The position numbers and the translations under genes were made by a program. Positions 31,095 to 41,712 of a stretch of DNA of 64,000 bases are shown piece after piece. The DNA is from Porphyridium purpureum (taxonomy: Eukaryota; Rhodophyta; Bangiophyceae; Porphyridiales; Porphyridiaceae), in assembly GCA_008690995.1 (NCBI GenBank), contig VRMN01000001.1:496001-560000 (forward strand), in the 5' to 3' direction. Position 1 is the stretch's first letter; each line of letters begins with the position of its first letter. A model generated the notes under the pieces. It did not search any database and was not told the origin of the DNA. It saw nothing but the letters and a program-made list of their open reading frames with translations.

Positions 31095-31206
31095 TCAAAT
31101 CAGCTCATTTATTATGATTCTGCGACGCGGGCCTGTCTTGAACGCGATTTTGAATTGCACGCGCAACGATTGGAGCCCGCTGAAGGAGACAGAGAGAGCA
31201 CAAAAC

Positions 31207-32979
31207 CTACGTTTCGACGGGACAGAAGAGAGTTTCATCGAATGCGATGCGGTCATGGAGCAATTCTTTGAGCCCATGACCATCCTGGAAAAAGGCTCGC
31301 TTCAAATCGTTCCCTGAATCACTCAGAAAGTCAGACGCAAGGTGCAAGAAGAGGTTCTTGACGTGCTTCTGGAAGAAGCCGCTAGACATGGGATTCAGAT
31401 CCTTACTCAAGGCCTCCTTTCTTTGCTGCCCTTCTGTATCCATACCCCCGCTCGGAGTCTGGAGGTCAAGTTTCCTGAGATTGTGCACATGAAATGGAGT
31501 ATGTCCGCCGTCAAATAATTCGCCACGATGGGCATATTTGCGCCTCCCGTCAGACCCTGGCCTGCATGCATATGAACTCCGCAAATCCAAATCTGCGGGT
31601 AGTTCAAAGATGCCCTTGTGCCATGATTTTGCGACACCGGCGACGAAGTCAGGATTCAAGTAGGTGAATGTTAGGTTTTCGCGATTCATCGACACGTCTT
31701 CGTTGGCAAAGTTAAGAGCGCTACGGCCCTGAGCTAGCGTATTCCACGACACGTCACGCCGCGGAATGCTCAAAATTTCATCCAGATCGTTGTGCAGGAT
31801 CCAGTCCGGATGGTTCTGCATGCTGCGGAACCAACATTCCATCATGGCGAAGCGCTGGTAATGATAGAACGACTTTGGCATGGACGGGTCAATATAAATT
31901 GGGAAGAACTTGCCGGCAAGCTCGGGACGCGCTGCAACTCTCTGTGCCACGGCCGCAGCCTCTTGAGAGGATGCATACAAGTAGACATGCGACATCTTGT
32001 GCGTGTGCACGTAAAACTCCACATAATGATACAAATACCTTTCCAGCACCGTCATGAATTTTGCCTCTGCATCCTCACCACTCTCGCTCAAGACACGCAT
32101 GTAATTTACCCGGCCAGTCCATTCATCTGAGCGGTTCCACGGGACGTTTGTCGGATTCAAGTAGAAAGTTGAAATGCACTGCGCGCGCCCCTTTGGCCGG
32201 TAGGGCTCTACTCGCAGCGAAACACGCTCCTCATGATCTTGAAAACGTATCGTAGTCTCTGTTACCGGCCCGAGACTTCTTATTTCGGTCGTATTGAAGA
32301 TGCAGATCGCACCCATTGACGAATACTCATAATTCGCCGTGATCCCTGCGTCAATAAACATAGCATCCATCGAGGCGATACGGAATTCCGGTCCGATCTG
32401 ACACGACAGACGCTTCTTGTCGACCTGCTTCGCCCATGATTCGTGACGATACATGAGAATTCCAAACGCAGAACGATCGCGCTCCATTTTCAGTGGTATA
32501 GGATACGCCTTGCTCCACAAACCCGGCTTGTGAGGAGCGATGGTTTCCAGCAGCAGCGGCGTTTGCGCCGACGCCGGCACAGCAGCTGGAGCCTGCGTTG
32601 GTGCTGTGGGTGCCTGTGTGGCTTCTCCCACGAGTAAGGATTCCGCAATCTCTTCAGCTGCATCTGAAATGGGGGCCGTCAGATTTTCCCTGCTTATGTG
32701 CGAAGTGGCCGTGCCCGTCACCATCTTGCCCAGATACACCGACCAAGGCCCCTCAAGGAACTTGTGCTGCAAGTTTTGCGAGCGCTTCTTGAGCTCGTCA
32801 TCTTGAAAAACGGTGACCGAGATCACGATCCCAAGCAAGGCGAACACCATGAGCACGAGGATCAGCACCCATGCCGTCCGACCACTGCCCGCACCAATCA
32901 TCGCTAAGCCCTTTGCGAAAGCCGACGGCGCGACAGGTGCGCGAGTCTTGGCACGGAACCGGTGCTGTTGTCTTAACAT
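31207..32979 (-). CDS. Type II membrane glycosyltransferase, GT92/DUF23-like
   Basis: 590 residues. A short basic cytosolic N-terminus is followed by one membrane span at about residues 35-58, a Ser/Thr/Ala/Pro-rich stem, then a lumenal catalytic domain: the layout of Golgi glycosyltransferases. The core shows FYLNPTNVPWNRSD, a long helix with YHYVEFYVHTHKMSHVYLYASS, the pattern FYHYQRFAMMECWFRS, and the D-x-D-like ILHNDLDEILSIP, followed by NFANED and HVHNLRKL. This order matches GT92 (formerly DUF23), galactosyltransferases in animals and plants. The acceptor is unknown; a role in cell-surface or extracellular polysaccharide is plausible for a red alga. ATG 32979 is the first in frame. Confidence 0.72.
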   Translation of the reverse strand: MLRQQHRFRAKTRAPVAPSAFAKGLAMIGAGSGRTAWVLILVLMVFALLGIVISVTVFQDDELKKRSQNLQHKFLEGPWSVYLGKMVTGTATSHISRENLTAPISDAAEEIAESLLVGEATQAPTAPTQAPAAVPASAQTPLLLETIAPHKPGLWSKAYPIPLKMERDRSAFGILMYRHESWAKQVDKKRLSCQIGPEFRIASMDAMFIDAGITANYEYSSMGAICIFNTTEIRSLGPVTETTIRFQDHEERVSLRVEPYRPKGRAQCISTFYLNPTNVPWNRSDEWTGRVNYMRVLSESGEDAEAKFMTVLERYLYHYVEFYVHTHKMSHVYLYASSQEAAAVAQRVAARPELAGKFFPIYIDPSMPKSFYHYQRFAMMECWFRSMQNHPDWILHNDLDEILSIPRRDVSWNTLAQGRSALNFANEDVSMNRENLTFTYLNPDFVAGVAKSWHKGIFELPADLDLRSSYACRPGSDGRRKYAHRGELFDGGHTPFHVHNLRKLDLQTPSGGMDTEGQQRKEALSKDLNPMSSGFFQKHVKNLFLHLASDFLSDSGNDLKRAFFQDGHGLKELLHDRIAFDETLFCPVET

Positions 32980-34046
32980 GGCTACGCTGTGCGATGCGTC
33001 TTATGCCCACCGCGCTCATCCATGCATTTTCCCCCTTTTCTCATATGTTTCTGCGCGGCGTGTCTCGATTTACATATGGAGCTATCGCGTTTTCTCGTTT
33101 CGCGCTCATCTTCTGATCAGACAGGCTGCATTTGAAGAATGTAGCTCAGCGCGCGCGCACGGATTTAGTCATATTAATAACGGCGCGTCGGAGACACGCA
33201 GCTGACGGAGTTGGAGCACACCTTATTGGTGTTCTGTGAGGACTCGGGATTACACACTTTTGTGTTTTTTTTTTTGGGATTGAGGCGGCAGACTGCTCAT
33301 CTGGGGATTGCGGGAGCTATCGGTGGACGTCGGTGTGCGCGGGAAACACATCCGCGCATCGGCGCGTGGACGCGACGTCACGCGACCACACGCAGCGCAT
33401 CTTGTTTCCGGCTCGCCCCACCACCCAGGGACACGCTGGATTTGATTGGAAATCGAACCCCCCGGTGATTTCGACACAATGTTCGCTTGTTAGAGCCTTT
33501 CTGCAAGAGGCCATTCTGGATTCGATGGTGAAACAGACTCAGACGTGGGCGGCGGGGCGAAATACCGTGAAGTATACGATGCTTTGCCGTCCTGGGACCA
33601 GGAAGCATTACCTTTGAGGGAAAAGAATGAACAGGCACTCGACCATCGCCACGGCGCACTCGTTCTTGCTTCCAACATCACATTGAAAATGGTGTGTTTT
33701 CGCAGAATGTAGGAAATCGGCAATCCTATGACCCTGACAATGGACGCCAGCTGGTCGCGCTGGGACACCATGGGACTCAAGTATCCTCGATGTCCTGCGA
33801 TTCGTCTCGCAGCGGGTGCTGCAAAACTGCCTGCCGCCACAAGCGAGTCCCTGAAAATCAAACTAGGCCCATACGCTGGTGTTCTGCTGTGGACTTTATG
33901 CATTTTCGCTGATCATCTGGACACTGAACGCAAGTTTAATCGATTCGTCGGTCTGTTTCCAGAGTTCACTTGAGCTCGCTTTTTGTGTCCACTTTTCCCG
34001 CTCGCCTGATTGGTTCGCGTTCCAAAGAATGAAAGTCTGAACATAT
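32980..34046. other. Long intergenic region, possibly with a small uncertain gene
   Basis: About 1.07 kb between two minus-strand genes, with a T-run near 33266-33274. The right half (about 33490-33976) keeps coding-like composition in shifting + frames but gives no single convincing gene. Confidence 0.4.
33728..33976 (+). CDS. Uncertain small open frame, unknown
   Basis: ATG 33728 opens a frame of about 81 codons ending at TGA after VGLFPEFT. It contains a hydrophobic stretch (YAGVLLWTLCIFADH) and a charged end. The 230 bp upstream read protein-like in a different frame, so the locus could be a spliced or broken gene, or simple chance. No homology is recognised. Confidence 0.2.
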
Positions 34047-35744
34047 CTATTTTCGCTTTCCATACTGGCCTCGCTTGGGTGCTGTGATTTCTTCATCACT
34101 CGAGTCGCTCGAAACCACTACCTTGGCTTTGGATGAGCGCTTTGGAGCCGACGCATTTCTGCTTTCGCTTCGCGTGTCCAGGAAGAACGAGAGGAACGAC
34201 TCACTCTTCGCACTACTGCCGGACGTTTTGCTCGCCTTGAGCTTCCGGTCAGCCTTGGTGCTATAACGATTGCTTGCGTCGGCCTTATCCGCGCCACCCG
34301 TCGTGGACTCACGGAGCATAGATGATACCTTGCGAGGCAGCGTAATGGCGACCAGCGTGTGCAGCGACGCCAAGGAAGGAAGCGAAAAGCTAAGACGCTG
34401 CCATCGATCTGCAGCCATCAGCAGAAACATCGTGGCGTACACGTACAAGCTGGATGTTCTCACATCCACCGCCTGTCGGGTCAGCGCCTTTTGGAGTATA
34501 AAGATCGTAAAGTGAGTGCCCACGGCCAACGTTGCGACAAGCTGTGACACGTTGTCCCGCGTGCGCGACACAATGCTCTGCAAAGTGAGCATCCAAAGAT
34601 GACAGAAAAAGTAGGTGATGAGCCCGAAAAGCATGAAAAGGACTCGCCCTCTGTGCTGCCCGGTCAGCAAAGATGACACATGAATCCAACCCAGCGATTG
34701 AAAAGCCGCAAAGACGGTCGCCAGCAAGAAGAAATACACGTCACCGAATAAAATATAGTGCGACACAGAAAGCTTTCTCGACGATCTCAAGATACTGAGA
34801 CCCAGTCGCGTGGCCGTGATCACCGGGATCAGGACCAAAAGGTAAAAGAGGATTCCACCCGCAAAAGGAAGGCCGCGCACGTTGATGCGCGTCACACGGC
34901 TCAGCTCGGCAGATACTTGATCCACGAGCTGATCGTTTGCGGATACCGCGAAAGAGAGCGTATCAAAGAAGGGCACAATGGCCTCGGCAGAGCTGAGCAA
35001 AGCGCTACGAATGGAAGGTGGGAGACCTTCAGAATGCGCGGTCACATACTTATCGACGCTCGCGGTCTTGAGAACCTTTTCCAGCTTTGCGTGCTGTGTC
35101 AGTAGCTTTTGCTCCTCAAGGATCATATCTCGACGCTTGACCTGCAGCTCATACTTGCGACTCACAAGCGCAATATACTTGTTGCGAATCTCCGCAGCAT
35201 TTCCCCCGCGCACGCCATCGAGCTTTTCATTCTCCTGCTTGATTTTCTGCAGCTGCTGCGCCAATGTATCCTGTTCCTTTTGAAATGCCTCTCTCCTTTG
35301 CATCACACGCGCCTCCAGCGCCTCACGTTCCTGGCGTAGCTCTTCTGTTTCCTTGGTAATCAAGCGGAGCTCCTCCTGCAGATTCCGCACTTTGCTCAAC
35401 AACTCTGTGCCCGCGCCTCCCTCATCAAAACTCAGCAATCGCCGGGTATCTGGAGAATCCCAGGAGTTTGCAGACAGCTCTCCAGCCGCACGGGTCTGCG
35501 CGCTGCCCCCGGTCTCAGACACCATTTCGACAGAAGTCCCCACCGCAAACAGCATGGCCGCCACGACCACCACCGCGAGCACGGCGGCCGTCCGATCTCT
35601 CCGCGAGCTGCGCGCACAGTTCCTCCGCTTCCGGCACATCGCATTATTCCACGGCGCCCTCTGCGTTCCAGCGCACGCACCCATCACCGAGCCACGCGCA
35701 GCAGCCGCCCCCACGCCGTCGTCATCGCACACGTCGATCGCCAT
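34047..35744 (-). CDS. Unknown multi-span membrane protein with coiled coil
   Basis: 565 residues from ATG 35744. Layout: a short N-terminus with an Arg-rich patch (about 38-51), a hydrophobic anchor at about 53-69, a long coiled coil at about 120-215 (dense Glu/Lys/Gln heptads), then five hydrophobic spans between about 310 and 480 (for example FYLLVLIPVITA, YFFLLATVFAAF, VLFMLFGLITYFF, ATLAVGTHFTIFIL, YVYATMFLLMAA), and a Ser/Lys/Arg-rich tail ending in acidic and basic clusters. I know no family with this exact order; an endomembrane tether or channel-like protein is possible. It lies between the GT92-like gene and the PsbP-like gene, with no obvious functional link. Confidence 0.75.
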   Translation of the reverse strand: MAIDVCDDDGVGAAAARGSVMGACAGTQRAPWNNAMCRKRRNCARSSRRDRTAAVLAVVVVAAMLFAVGTSVEMVSETGGSAQTRAAGELSANSWDSPDTRRLLSFDEGGAGTELLSKVRNLQEELRLITKETEELRQEREALEARVMQRREAFQKEQDTLAQQLQKIKQENEKLDGVRGGNAAEIRNKYIALVSRKYELQVKRRDMILEEQKLLTQHAKLEKVLKTASVDKYVTAHSEGLPPSIRSALLSSAEAIVPFFDTLSFAVSANDQLVDQVSAELSRVTRINVRGLPFAGGILFYLLVLIPVITATRLGLSILRSSRKLSVSHYILFGDVYFFLLATVFAAFQSLGWIHVSSLLTGQHRGRVLFMLFGLITYFFCHLWMLTLQSIVSRTRDNVSQLVATLAVGTHFTIFILQKALTRQAVDVRTSSLYVYATMFLLMAADRWQRLSFSLPSLASLHTLVAITLPRKVSSMLRESTTGGADKADASNRYSTKADRKLKASKTSGSSAKSESFLSFFLDTRSESRNASAPKRSSKAKVVVSSDSSDEEITAPKRGQYGKRK

Positions 35745-36301
35745 GCTGCGGTAGTCGCGAGCTCCACCTGCGCGAGCGTCTTCTGCGTGGTCCACCCACA
35801 AGCATGCATCCGTGCCTCTCTCCCCTCCCTCCTTCCGCACACCCTATCTACAAATCCCACAAACACCCACACACCCCCACAGTCACAGACACAGACACTG
35901 ACACACTCAGCCACAGCTCCACGTGATCTATCCTCACGAATGCTGCAGCACATACACCATCCTCCTTCCCTACTCCTTCCTTTCCCCCGTCTCTTCTCCT
36001 CCGCCTCGTCTTCTCTCCCCTTCAATGCTTCCTTGTCTTCGTCCCACCCACACACGCCCGCTCGTTCGTCCGCTGAACCCCCGGTCTCCCGAATAAATCA
36101 ATGACCGCACACGCTGCTTAGTGTTTGTCCCGTGCTCGCTCATCCCTCTATTAAAACATGCCCGGGAAATGACTCTTGCGCAAACATGTTGCGCGATCGG
36201 TTTTTGGGTGGGTTGCGTAAGACACTTGTGCAGACTATGAAAAGGGCGTTGTTTTAATAGGCATGGCGATGACCCTTCAAAGGTCGCGCGTCACAAACGT
36301 G
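35745..36301. other. Intergenic region with pyrimidine-rich leader
   Basis: About 560 bp between two minus-strand genes. The + strand is C/T- and CA-rich (35810-36065), meaning a purine/GT-rich leader on the coding strand of the gene at 34047-35744. No separate gene is seen. Confidence 0.5.
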
Positions 36302-37105
36302 TTACGGGTGGACGGCGTCAAAGTATTGGCGCTTCACGCGAAGGCTGTCCACAATCGCGCGCATCGTGCGCTCGTTCTGCGCAAACGCGTCGGCCACGCA
36401 TTGCGCCGTCAGCACATACAGTTGCTTGCCCGTGATGGTCGCCACTGCCAGGAAGCGCTTGTGGCCGCGGCTCGACGCGACCTCGTACTCGATGTAGTAG
36501 TAGTCCAGGTCGCCGGCGTTCTTCTGAGACGACGAAAGAAGCGTCGCAGAGCTCACGCCGTCCTTTCTCCGCTCCAGCTCAATCACTTTCTCGCCCAGCG
36601 CTTCGGGCGTGCCAAACTCCTTGACCGAGTTGATTTTCACGGGATCCACCACAAGCCCGGCGTACAGTTTCGAGTCCGTCTTTGAGATCACTTGGATCTC
36701 GCTCAAGTGTGTCTTGATCACCTTCTTGGTCGCTGTCCAGCCCACAGGGTACTCAAACACATATCCCAAGGAAATGGGGCCCTTGTACAGCGCCGTTCCA
36801 GATCCGTCCTGATCTGGCTCCTCACCCGCAAGCACGCGCTCGTTTGGCAGCACAGCAGCCTGCAATGCGGGCATGGCCATACCTGCCACCAGTGCCTTCA
36901 ACATCAGTCTCCTCGACACCAACGCCATGCCGCCTACATCGCGATCGCGGCTCGCCTCTTTTGTGGCGCGCGTGGGGTTCGAGTTGCCATCAACCTGCAT
37001 GTTCACGCCCACGCTCGAGCACACATGCCGGACTGAGCAGTGTGAATGATGGCGCAGCCCATACGTGGCCGGCGCGACAAACGCCGATCCTGACTTTGGC
37101 TCCAT
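36302..37105 (-). CDS. PsbP-domain protein of the thylakoid lumen (Tat-type signal)
   Basis: 267 residues from ATG 37105. PsbP-family proteins are lumenal extrinsic or assembly factors of photosystem II or I. The N-terminus has two parts: a stromal transit peptide starting MEPKSGSAFVAPA, and a second signal with twin Arg at about 65-66 (SRRLMLK), a hydrophobic core and an A-x-A site near LQAA, as used for the Tat route to the lumen. The mature part shows the PsbP pattern: YVFEYPVGW, VVDPVKINSVKEFGTPEALGEKVI, YYYIEYEV, and KRFLAVATITGKQLYVLTAQC. The frame extends upstream to ATG 37300 but the SAFVAP motif supports 37105. It shares a 181 bp promoter with STE24. Confidence 0.9.
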   Translation of the reverse strand: MEPKSGSAFVAPATYGLRHHSHCSVRHVCSSVGVNMQVDGNSNPTRATKEASRDRDVGGMALVSRRLMLKALVAGMAMPALQAAVLPNERVLAGEEPDQDGSGTALYKGPISLGYVFEYPVGWTATKKVIKTHLSEIQVISKTDSKLYAGLVVDPVKINSVKEFGTPEALGEKVIELERRKDGVSSATLLSSSQKNAGDLDYYYIEYEVASSRGHKRFLAVATITGKQLYVLTAQCVADAFAQNERTMRAIVDSLRVKRQYFDAVHP

Positions 37106-37286
37106 GGTGAAAGACAACGACTCACGCCACAGCAACTCCACGGCGGAACTAATAACTTTCACTGCGATCCTATTAAAGTTCATATGAGAACACGCTGCTT
37201 TTACCAAACAGGATCTTGGTGCTCGAGGTGTTGCAAGGTGGGACGCTCGAGGTTGAACCAGAGCTGCGGCGACGACGCGGGGCAGC

Positions 37287-38585
37287 ATGTTTCCGTACAT
37301 GCCCGCGGTGGCGGCATTTGAATTTGCGCTGTCATGTTTCGAGATCTACCTGACAGTAAGGCAGAAGCGGCGGTTTCAGAGCACGCAGCCGCCGCCGGAG
37401 TTGGAACAAGTGGTTTCGGACAAATTCGACAAGAGCCAAAAGTATGGGAACGACAAGTGCACGCTCTCGATCGTGAGCGACACGATTCTGTCCACCGTGC
37501 ACCTGGGCTTCCGGCTCGGCTATGTGTACCCTTTCCTGTGGAAGGCCAGCTACCACATCATGGTCAAGTGCGCTCCGTCGCTCACGTCAAGCAACGAGAT
37601 TGTGCAAACCATGATCTTTGGCGTGGTCACGGCGCTGCTTGGAAAGTTGATTGAGCTGCCTTTCGAGCTGTACGGGACTTTTGTGCTGGAGGAAAAGTAC
37701 GGCTTTAACCGCACCACGCTATTCACCTTTTTCAAGGACATGCTGGTGAGTTCGGCTGTGGGCTTTGGAATTGGCATTCCGCTGCTTCCGGCGCTCTGGT
37801 ACATCATCGAAAAATCGGGGCCTCTGCTGTGGCTCTACTTTTGGCTGTTTGTATCCGGGTTCAGCATTGTGCTGACCGTTATCTACCCTTCTGGCATCGC
37901 GCCGCTTTTCAACACGTTCGCGCCCCTGCCAGACGGCAAGCTCAAGGCAGCCATCGATGACCTTGCGGCCAGCATCAAGTTCCCACTGACGAAAATTTAC
38001 GTGATGGATGGCAGCAGGCGTTCGTCGCATTCCAATGCTTACTTTTACGGAATCTTCACCAAGGGGATTGTCCTTTTCGACAGTTTACTCGAGCAGTGCA
38101 AGGGTCATGATGAAAGGATTCTTGCTGTCTTGTGTCACGAGCTGGGCCACTGGAAAATGGGCCACACGCGCAAGGGGCTTATCTTGGGCCTCACGCAAAT
38201 GCTGTTCTTGTCCTGGTTGTATGGACAGACTGCATCGAACAAGGATATATTTGAGAGCTTTGGCTATTCGGATACGCCGCACCTGATCGGTATGATGCTC
38301 TTCTTTGAGATCATGGCGCCTGTGGACAGCCTGATGAGTCTGCTGATGAATTACATCAACCGAAAGCATGAGTATGAGGCAGACCGCTTTGCTGCAGATA
38401 TGGGGCATGCCGAGGCACTCGGTGATGCGCTCGTTGGTCTGCATCTCGAAAATTTGAGCAACATGAACCCGGACCCCTTGTACTCGGCGTATCACAACAG
38501 CCATCCCACGTTGCTCGAGCGGTTGCGCGCACTGGGCGTCAAACCTAGGCCAATCCCTGTGTCAGATTCCAAGAAAGATCAGTGA
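37287..38585 (+). CDS. STE24: CAAX prenyl protease 1 (STE24/FACE1)
   Basis: 432 residues, the family's normal size. STE24 is an integral ER-membrane zinc metalloprotease that cleaves the -aaX tripeptide from prenylated proteins. The sequence has the zinc motif HELGHW at about residues 284-289, the third ligand in EYEADRFA near 362, the substrate-groove PSGIAPLFN, the SHSNAYFYG segment, and about seven hydrophobic spans (first at about 1-25). ATG 37287 is the normal start, with a second ATG four codons on. It is convergent with the MnmM-like gene, 57 bp away. Confidence 0.96.
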   Translation: MFPYMPAVAAFEFALSCFEIYLTVRQKRRFQSTQPPPELEQVVSDKFDKSQKYGNDKCTLSIVSDTILSTVHLGFRLGYVYPFLWKASYHIMVKCAPSLTSSNEIVQTMIFGVVTALLGKLIELPFELYGTFVLEEKYGFNRTTLFTFFKDMLVSSAVGFGIGIPLLPALWYIIEKSGPLLWLYFWLFVSGFSIVLTVIYPSGIAPLFNTFAPLPDGKLKAAIDDLAASIKFPLTKIYVMDGSRRSSHSNAYFYGIFTKGIVLFDSLLEQCKGHDERILAVLCHELGHWKMGHTRKGLILGLTQMLFLSWLYGQTASNKDIFESFGYSDTPHLIGMMLFFEIMAPVDSLMSLLMNYINRKHEYEADRFAADMGHAEALGDALVGLHLENLSNMNPDPLYSAYHNSHPTLLERLRALGVKPRPIPVSDSKKDQ

Positions 38586-38642
38586 CATCGGTAGAAAAAG
38601 GAAAAGAACGAGAGAAACTCACGACGGAAGTCTGAGCTCTTG

Positions 38643-39428
38643 CTACGCGTCGTTGCCACTAGCCGTCTGCGCGGTTTTTTCAATCAGCACAACCGAAGGC
38701 GCTTGATCGCGGTTCAGCCATTTCATGTGAACAGTCGAAGCCGTGGTCAGGTTCGTCGCCCAGTCCAGGACTGCCTTTTGCTCTTCGAGCCCGTGCTCGT
38801 GTCCTATGTAGCACGTTACTACAATCAGCCCTCCCACCCGGAGCTTCTGCAGGCTCATGTGTAGGCTTTGAACCGTCGTATCAGCACGCGTGGTGACTCT
38901 GCGCTGCTCACCTAGCGGATCGGTTCCTGGCAGAAACCCCAAATTATACACGACGAGTGCCAAGTCGCCATCCCGAATGCTTTCTGGAAACGTTTCGTGG
39001 CTGCGCTTTTCCAGAACGATACGCGGTCTGAGCGAATTGGACGAGTCTGTGAGAAGCTCATTTGGCGGAAAGGCTTCATCCAGTCGCTCACGCGTGCGTG
39101 TCAGCGCGCTATCCTGAATATCCAATCCGTACACAGTTCCTTCCGGGCCGACCATGCGCGCCAGGTGCAGCGTGTCATGCCCGTTCCCCACAGTCGCATC
39201 AAGCACCGCATCTCCTGGCCTCACGGCTTCGGCTGCAAAGACATGCCAAAACTTTGCACTCCTAGTCAACACTCGACACCGCGCGCTGCTCTTCTTCGCC
39301 TTTTCTGCGCTTACACTCTGCGTACACATCGCGCAGCGCGACCACATGTCGCGCACGCCGCGAGCACCATGACCCGCAGCACGCACGCCATTGACCAGCG
39401 CACAAAACCCAGCACCGCCTTTACTCAT
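38643..39428 (-). CDS. MnmM/YtqB-type tRNA methylase, probably organellar
   Basis: 261 residues. The YtqB/MnmM family (Pfam rRNA_methylase) methylates 5-aminomethyl-2-thiouridine at the tRNA wobble position in bacteria that lack MnmC. The SAM motif I is AVLDATVGNGHDTLHLA, followed by VYGLDIQ, LVVYNLGFLPG in place of the catalytic strand, the TT-rich RADTTVQSL and GGLIVVTCYIGHEHGLEE, all typical of the family. The first ~55 residues are Arg/Ala/Cys-rich and precede the core, so a plastid or mitochondrial presequence is inferred. An ATG at residue 28 is an alternative start. Confidence 0.85.
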   Translation of the reverse strand: MSKGGAGFCALVNGVRAAGHGARGVRDMWSRCAMCTQSVSAEKAKKSSARCRVLTRSAKFWHVFAAEAVRPGDAVLDATVGNGHDTLHLARMVGPEGTVYGLDIQDSALTRTRERLDEAFPPNELLTDSSNSLRPRIVLEKRSHETFPESIRDGDLALVVYNLGFLPGTDPLGEQRRVTTRADTTVQSLHMSLQKLRVGGLIVVTCYIGHEHGLEEQKAVLDWATNLTTASTVHMKWLNRDQAPSVVLIEKTAQTASGNDA

Positions 39429-39516
39429 CTGCTGGTGCAGCTTCCGATCCCCCCGCGGCTTCCGAGGCGCTCACCACATTCACCTACTCGGACGCCACGC
39501 CGACTTCGCTTCATAC

Positions 39517-39555
39517 ACTGTACTTCCACTCACACCTCGCTGCTATCAACTGTAC
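39517..39555 (+). promoter_or_regulatory. Two direct ACTGTAC motifs
   Basis: Copies at 39517-39523 and 39549-39555 in the same orientation, 90-120 bp upstream of the MnmM-like start. Start-to-start spacing is 32 bp, about three helical turns. Confidence 0.45.
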
Positions 39556-40052
39556 CCACCCATCCGGTTTCTGAAATCTCGGGGGCGCCGCCAGTATGAA
39601 CCGCCAACCGCAAACCCAGTTGCTCACACCCATGTGCGCCGTCCTTCTTTCGTGCCGCACACTCATCGTGAACCCAGCACCACCACACTACCTGCATGCT
39701 CGGCGGCGTCAAGCTTCGCACGCGGCTTCTCTTCTTCGCAACACCCGCTCATTTCCCCTTCCCACTCTGTTAACGCATTAACCGACGACCACCACAACCC
39801 ACACATCATTCCAAGTTCCCAGGCCGCGGCTATCGGTTTCCAGTTCAAACCCGAGTCGTTAAACCATTACCCCTTTCTCTACCACACAGCTTGGCCCTTC
39901 CGCAGCTGCGATGGCCGCCACGCTCCTTTACCTTTTCAGCCAGTGCAACGAAATTGGCACGATTTTATGGAAGGTGCCAGCGAGTGTGTGCGTGTGTGCA
40001 ACTAATAAACCGCGTCGCATTTATGATTCGTGGCGTGTAACAAGGTGTACGC

Positions 40053-40059
40053 ACTGTAC
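40053..40059 (+). promoter_or_regulatory. ACTGTAC motif upstream of polyubiquitin
   Basis: Single copy about 370 bp upstream of the ubiquitin start. Confidence 0.35.
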
Positions 40060-40419
40060 TCTCCATCCAGCAATGAATCACGCATCTGAGCCGCGCCCAC
40101 GATTTCGCAGTGTCGCGATGTCGTGGCGTTTTGGGGCCATTTTCATACGGAAATGGAGAAAAAGAACGAGAAACGCGACGCATGACTGAATCCGTACGTG
40201 TTTTGTGCTTTGGATAAGTCCGGTTACATAGCGGAACGTGTTGGGTTTGGGTACTTAAAGCCTGGAGGGACACGTGGTTGACAGGGAAAGGGAAAGGGGA
40301 AAGGGATGAGGGGAAAGGGGAGGAGAGTGGTTGTGTTGTGTGGTTGTTGGGTTGAAAGTGGGGTTGGTGTGCCAGGGGAAAGGAAGCGTGAAGGAAGAGA
40401 CGTGGGTAGAGGACAATAA

Positions 40420-41571
<1,152 letters not shown>

Positions 41572-41712
41572 AATTGAGTTGCTTTGAGCTTCGTTTTGTG
41601 AGTAGATCTCTTCTGTACTTCTCTGGACTATCTTTTCTGGTAAAGCGCTCGCGTTGAACTGGCATCCAACTCTTTCGGTTTCCTTCCCGAGCGGACCAAG
41701 GTGCGTGCCAGA

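Noticed and set aside
33420-33495. GGTTCGATT on the minus strand, resembling a tRNA T-loop
   Set aside because: The flanking bases do not pair into a 5-bp T-stem, and no D-arm or anticodon arm can be drawn upstream.
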